The position numbers and the translations under genes were made by a program. Below the pieces are notes generated by a model. It was not told where the DNA came from. It saw only the letters and a program-made list of their open reading frames with translations, and did not search any database. Source: Roseibacillus persicicus (GTDB lineage Bacteria > Verrucomicrobiota > Verrucomicrobiia > Verrucomicrobiales > Akkermansiaceae). Taken from it: a DNA stretch of 64,000 bases. Location of the stretch: assembly GCF_014651675.1 (NCBI RefSeq), contig NZ_BMXI01000022.1, positions 1-64,000 of the forward strand. Direction: 5' to 3'. Positions 61,437 through 64,000 of this stretch are shown piece after piece (the first letter of the stretch is position 1; every line of letters starts with the position of its first letter).

Positions 61437-62345
61437 TTAGAGCGCGGCATCGATCTCGCGATAGGACTTCACCAAGTCAGCTGCCGTGCCTGAGATGCCG
61501 TGTTCAAGACCGAAAACGCCGCGGTAGCCCTTGTCGCGAATATGCTTGGTCACATTCGCGTAATTGATTTCGCCTGTTCCGGGCTGTTTACGTCCGGGAA
61601 CATCCCCGTATTGAATGTAGGCAATCTCCTCCCAGCAATCGTTCGTGTTTTTGATGAGGTCTCCACCGGTCTGCTGCTGATGATAGTAGTCCGCAAGCAG
61701 TTTGCACGAGGGACGATTGACGAGCTTGCAGAGGTCGAAACCGTCCTTGAATGTTCGCAGCAGAACAGGCTTTCCGCTCGAGGGATGAGAGAGGGGTTCC
61801 AATACATAGATGAGGTTGGCTTTCTCGAAGATGTCGCTGCATCGGTTCAGTAGGTCCACGCATCCTTTCATCTGAGCTGGAAGTGGTTTGCTCTCGTCAC
61901 GGGAGCCGGGGATTAATGTGAACCACTTGTGACCGACTCTCTTCGACAATTCCACTGCGGTGTGGCAATCTTTTATGATTTGGTCGACCTGTTCTTTCGT
62001 GGGGTCAAACCAGCGGGCACCGCTGCCGGTCGTGACCACGCTGACACCCATGGTCATTTGGTTGTCGCGCAAAAAGCTCCCGATCTTTTCTTGGTCCGAG
62101 ACAGGGCGACGGGTCAGCCAGTTGTCCTCCCACGCTCGGAATCCGTTCTCGTATGCTTTCTTCATCGCATCGAGGTAGCTGTCGATTGTTTCACCGCCTC
62201 CAAAGTGGCTTGCGTTAGGTGCAAAAAGCGCTTTGAAAGGCGCTGTGGTTTCGGAGGTCTCGCTTGCTTCCTGAGCGAGTCCTTTGCTTGCGCCGGCCAA
62301 TGCAAGGGCAGTACCAGTAGTGGTGATGAAGTTTCGTCGTTTCAT
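61437..62345 (-). CDS. Exported sugar isomerase/epimerase (hydroxypyruvate isomerase-like)
   Basis: A 302-residue protein from the start at 62345, where a Tat-like leader begins (MKRRNFITTTGTALALAGASKGLAQ). Residues ~40-300 are a xylose-isomerase-like TIM barrel: FRAWEDNWL near the start, VLEPLSHP with a probable metal-binding Glu, LLADYYHQQ, and GVFGLEHG at the end. The family isomerises or epimerises small sugars or hydroxypyruvate using a divalent metal. Export of such an enzyme is typical of PVC bacteria and its reaction there is unknown. It is 67 bp downstream of the rhamnogalacturonan acetylesterase gene, same strand, so probably in its operon. Confidence 0.82.
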   Translation of the reverse strand: MKRRNFITTTGTALALAGASKGLAQEASETSETTAPFKALFAPNASHFGGGETIDSYLDAMKKAYENGFRAWEDNWLTRRPVSDQEKIGSFLRDNQMTMGVSVVTTGSGARWFDPTKEQVDQIIKDCHTAVELSKRVGHKWFTLIPGSRDESKPLPAQMKGCVDLLNRCSDIFEKANLIYVLEPLSHPSSGKPVLLRTFKDGFDLCKLVNRPSCKLLADYYHQQQTGGDLIKNTNDCWEEIAYIQYGDVPGRKQPGTGEINYANVTKHIRDKGYRGVFGLEHGISGTAADLVKSYREIDAAL

Positions 62346-62412
62346 GGTTTTTAGTAAGAATATGAAGGGCTTGTGATGCTTTGAAGAGAGAAAGGAGAAC
62401 TGCTGAGCGAAC

Positions 62413-63183
62413 CTACTTACCGGCATGCGCAGGTGACTTGAGACTGCGTGCGAGGGAGGAGTTCGGGAGTTGCCGGATGGCGTCTGCGACGACGCGGGCG
62501 TTGAATGTCGCGCCACGGGAACTGGTGTGGGTGTGGTCGGTTTCGCAGAAAATCTTGTCCACCTCGTCTTTCTCCATTTGGTTGAATGCTTGGCAGAGGA
62601 GGGCGTTGAGTGGGATGAATGATGCTCCCGTTGCTTGCGCGGCTTCTTTAGCCCACTTCGCATAGGCAGTCTCGTCGGGGTGAAACTTTCCATCTGCTCC
62701 TCGGATGTTGCGGGGAATGGGAGAGCAGACAATAGGGGTGGCTCCTCTGTTGATACTCTCCTGGCAGTATTTTCGGAGATACCAGCCGTAGGAGTGCACC
62801 GCTTCCTCTTTCCCAGTCTCCTCGACCACCCCGGAGGTGCTTTCGTCTCCATTGCCTTTGATGCTGGCGCGAGGGCGATTGCCGCTAAACATCTTTCCGC
62901 CATCGTTGTGGCCAAACTGAATGAGGACGAAGTCTCCTTTCTTGAGCTTGGTGAGCACTTCTTCCCAACGACCTTCCGTAAGAAAAGTCCGGCTGCTTCT
63001 GCCCCCAAGGGCTCTGTTGGTGACGGTCATCTGATCGCTATCGAATTGTTCGGCGAGAGGGTCGCCCCAGCCTTGTTGGCCCCGCGTGTTGTTGCGAACG
63101 GTAGAATCTCCAATGATCCAGAGAGTGGGTTGACCTGATAAACTGAAAGTGAGAGCGAGAAAGAGAAGGAGTCGGATATACAT
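62413..63183 (-). CDS. Rhamnogalacturonan acetylesterase-like SGNH hydrolase
   Basis: A 256-residue protein with a signal peptide (1-17, LSGQ). The SGNH/GDSL blocks are complete: catalytic Ser in GDSTVRN, Gly in NRALGGRSSRTF, Asn in FGHND, and Asp-His in ETDHTHTSSRGATF. This is the pattern of rhamnogalacturonan acetylesterases of family CE12, which remove acetyl groups from galacturonate in rhamnogalacturonan I so that lyases can act. It is divergent from a PL11 lyase, an arrangement that supports this substrate. The isomerase-like gene follows it on the same strand. Length is normal for the family. Confidence 0.9.
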   Translation of the reverse strand: MYIRLLLFLALTFSLSGQPTLWIIGDSTVRNNTRGQQGWGDPLAEQFDSDQMTVTNRALGGRSSRTFLTEGRWEEVLTKLKKGDFVLIQFGHNDGGKMFSGNRPRASIKGNGDESTSGVVEETGKEEAVHSYGWYLRKYCQESINRGATPIVCSPIPRNIRGADGKFHPDETAYAKWAKEAAQATGASFIPLNALLCQAFNQMEKDEVDKIFCETDHTHTSSRGATFNARVVADAIRQLPNSSLARSLKSPAHAGK

Positions 63184-63472
63184 GAGTCGAAAAGAACAGC
63201 CTCGGCAATCCTAGGCGAATCGCCTGAGCCGTCTAGGCGTGGAGTCCGGCCTTTTGTGTGCGAAGGCGACAGAGAGAGCGCGATCAAGGAGGTGGTTGTC
63301 GCTATTTTACTCAAAAGGCTAGGCAGGCCTCCTAGTTTCTCAGGCTGCGATGCGTTATGATTTTAGACCGCGCTTCTTGAAGCCTCCCTCGTCATTAGGT
63401 CGTCCGGCTGAATTTCAAACAGTCTAGGAATGGATTTCTGCCGGGGCCTTTCCCTTCAAGATTGCACTTGTG

Positions 63473-64000
63473 ATGATGAAACGAACCAGTTCTTTCCTGC
63501 TGCCTCTGTTGCTTTTAGGTAGCCAGATCTCACCTGCCCAAAGATTGGTGGAAAGGCTCGACCGGGGAGTGATAGCCGTGCCCTCGGACAAAGGAGTTTA
63601 CGTGGGTTGGCGCATGCTGGGAACTGAGCCGAATTCGATTACCTACAATGTCTATCGCAATGATTCGAGGGTGAACGAGAGGCCAATCAGCGACTCAACT
63701 AACTTTTTTGACGACGATGGCACCTCCCGTGATTCCTACAGCGTGTCGGCAGTGCTCGATGGCAAAGAGTTGCCAGCTTCTAGTCCAGTTGATGTCTGGA
63801 ATAGCTACTTCAGCGAGGTTCCTTTACAAAGGCCTGGCGGAGGAATCCTGCCTGGGGAGCGAACCTACGATTACGCGCCGGGTGATATTAGCGTTGCGGA
63901 CCTCGATGGTGACGGGCAACTCGAGATCGTCCTAAAGTGGAATCCTTCCGAATCCAGAGACCCCTCACAGGCTGGCTATACTGGAAAGGTTATTCTCGAT
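63473..64000 (+). CDS. Rhamnogalacturonan lyase, PL11 family (5' part, cut by window end)
   Basis: The reading frame opens at 63473 (a second ATG follows at 63476) and stays open to the end of the window, so 176 codons of a longer gene are visible. A signal peptide (MMKRTSSFLLPLLLLGSQISPAQ) leads to the PL11 pattern: QRLVERLDRGVIAV, GVYVGWRMLGTEPNSITYNVYR, then DYAPGDISVADLDGDGQLEIVLKW, a calcium-binding DLDGDG, and the start of SGYTGKV-like sequence (AGYTGKVILD). PL11 enzymes cleave the rhamnose-galacturonate backbone of rhamnogalacturonan I. It is divergent from the acetylesterase across 289 bp. Product length cannot be judged here. Confidence 0.92.
   Translation, partial: MMKRTSSFLLPLLLLGSQISPAQRLVERLDRGVIAVPSDKGVYVGWRMLGTEPNSITYNVYRNDSRVNERPISDSTNFFDDDGTSRDSYSVSAVLDGKELPASSPVDVWNSYFSEVPLQRPGGGILPGERTYDYAPGDISVADLDGDGQLEIVLKWNPSESRDPSQAGYTGKVILD

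Overview
The window looks like a chromosomal segment of a heterotrophic, probably marine or saline Verrucomicrobiota bacterium. Evidence: a Verru_Chthon-cassette-type pilin-like protein, PEP-CTERM proteins ending in short Arg-rich tails, SHD1, ThuA and membrane-bound-dehydrogenase families typical of the PVC group, and many large secreted proteins with autotransporter-type beta-strand repeats and calcium-binding DxDxDG repeats. I saw no rRNA, tRNA, CRISPR array, transposase or phage gene. Most of the sequence encodes exported enzymes and surface proteins for taking apart acidic and probably sulfated polysaccharides.

Layout. 0-16 kb: a nucleoside-hydrolase-like secreted protein, two paralogous beta-repeat surface proteins, two convergent formylglycine sulfatases, and an orphan Verru_Chthon A-like protein with a small secreted partner. 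16-29 kb: a minus-strand cluster of a BNR_4 propeller (polysaccharide-lyase-like), an alpha/alpha-toroid enzyme, a ThuA-dehydrogenase-cytochrome c fusion and a Gfo/Idh/MocA oxidoreductase. It is divergent from a PAS-AraC regulator and is followed by a halogenase-like flavoprotein and a PEP-CTERM LamG protein. 29-42 kb: two giant surface proteins (1458 and 1850 aa, the second a dehydrogenase with two heme motifs), a helical-repeat protein and a metzincin-type protease. 42-53 kb: GH39, then a tight minus-strand operon (surface protein, SDR, UxuA, TRAP DctP-DctQ-DctM), a PEP-CTERM protein and a divergent XylR-type regulator. 53-64 kb: PL1 pectate lyase, a cytochrome c plus dehydrogenase/PmoA-like fusion, a sugar isomerase/epimerase, a rhamnogalacturonan acetylesterase and the 5' part of a PL11 rhamnogalacturonan lyase running off the end.

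How it may work together (inference). PL1, PL11 and the acetylesterase cut pectin or rhamnogalacturonan. GH39, the sulfatases and the BNR_4 protein suit sulfated uronate-containing algal glycans. The TRAP system imports acidic sugars, and SDR plus UxuA convert them through mannonate to 2-keto-3-deoxygluconate. Exported sugar dehydrogenases and c-type cytochromes may oxidise sugars outside the cytoplasm. No SusC/SusD pair, exosortase or sulfatase-maturing enzyme is present here.

The points most worth following up are: a C-terminal domain ending in an F-x-R-[L/I/V] tail shared by eight secreted proteins and coexisting with PEP-CTERM sorting; the 1850-aa putative surface dehydrogenase-cytochrome; and several repeated operator-like motifs linking distant promoters in the window.
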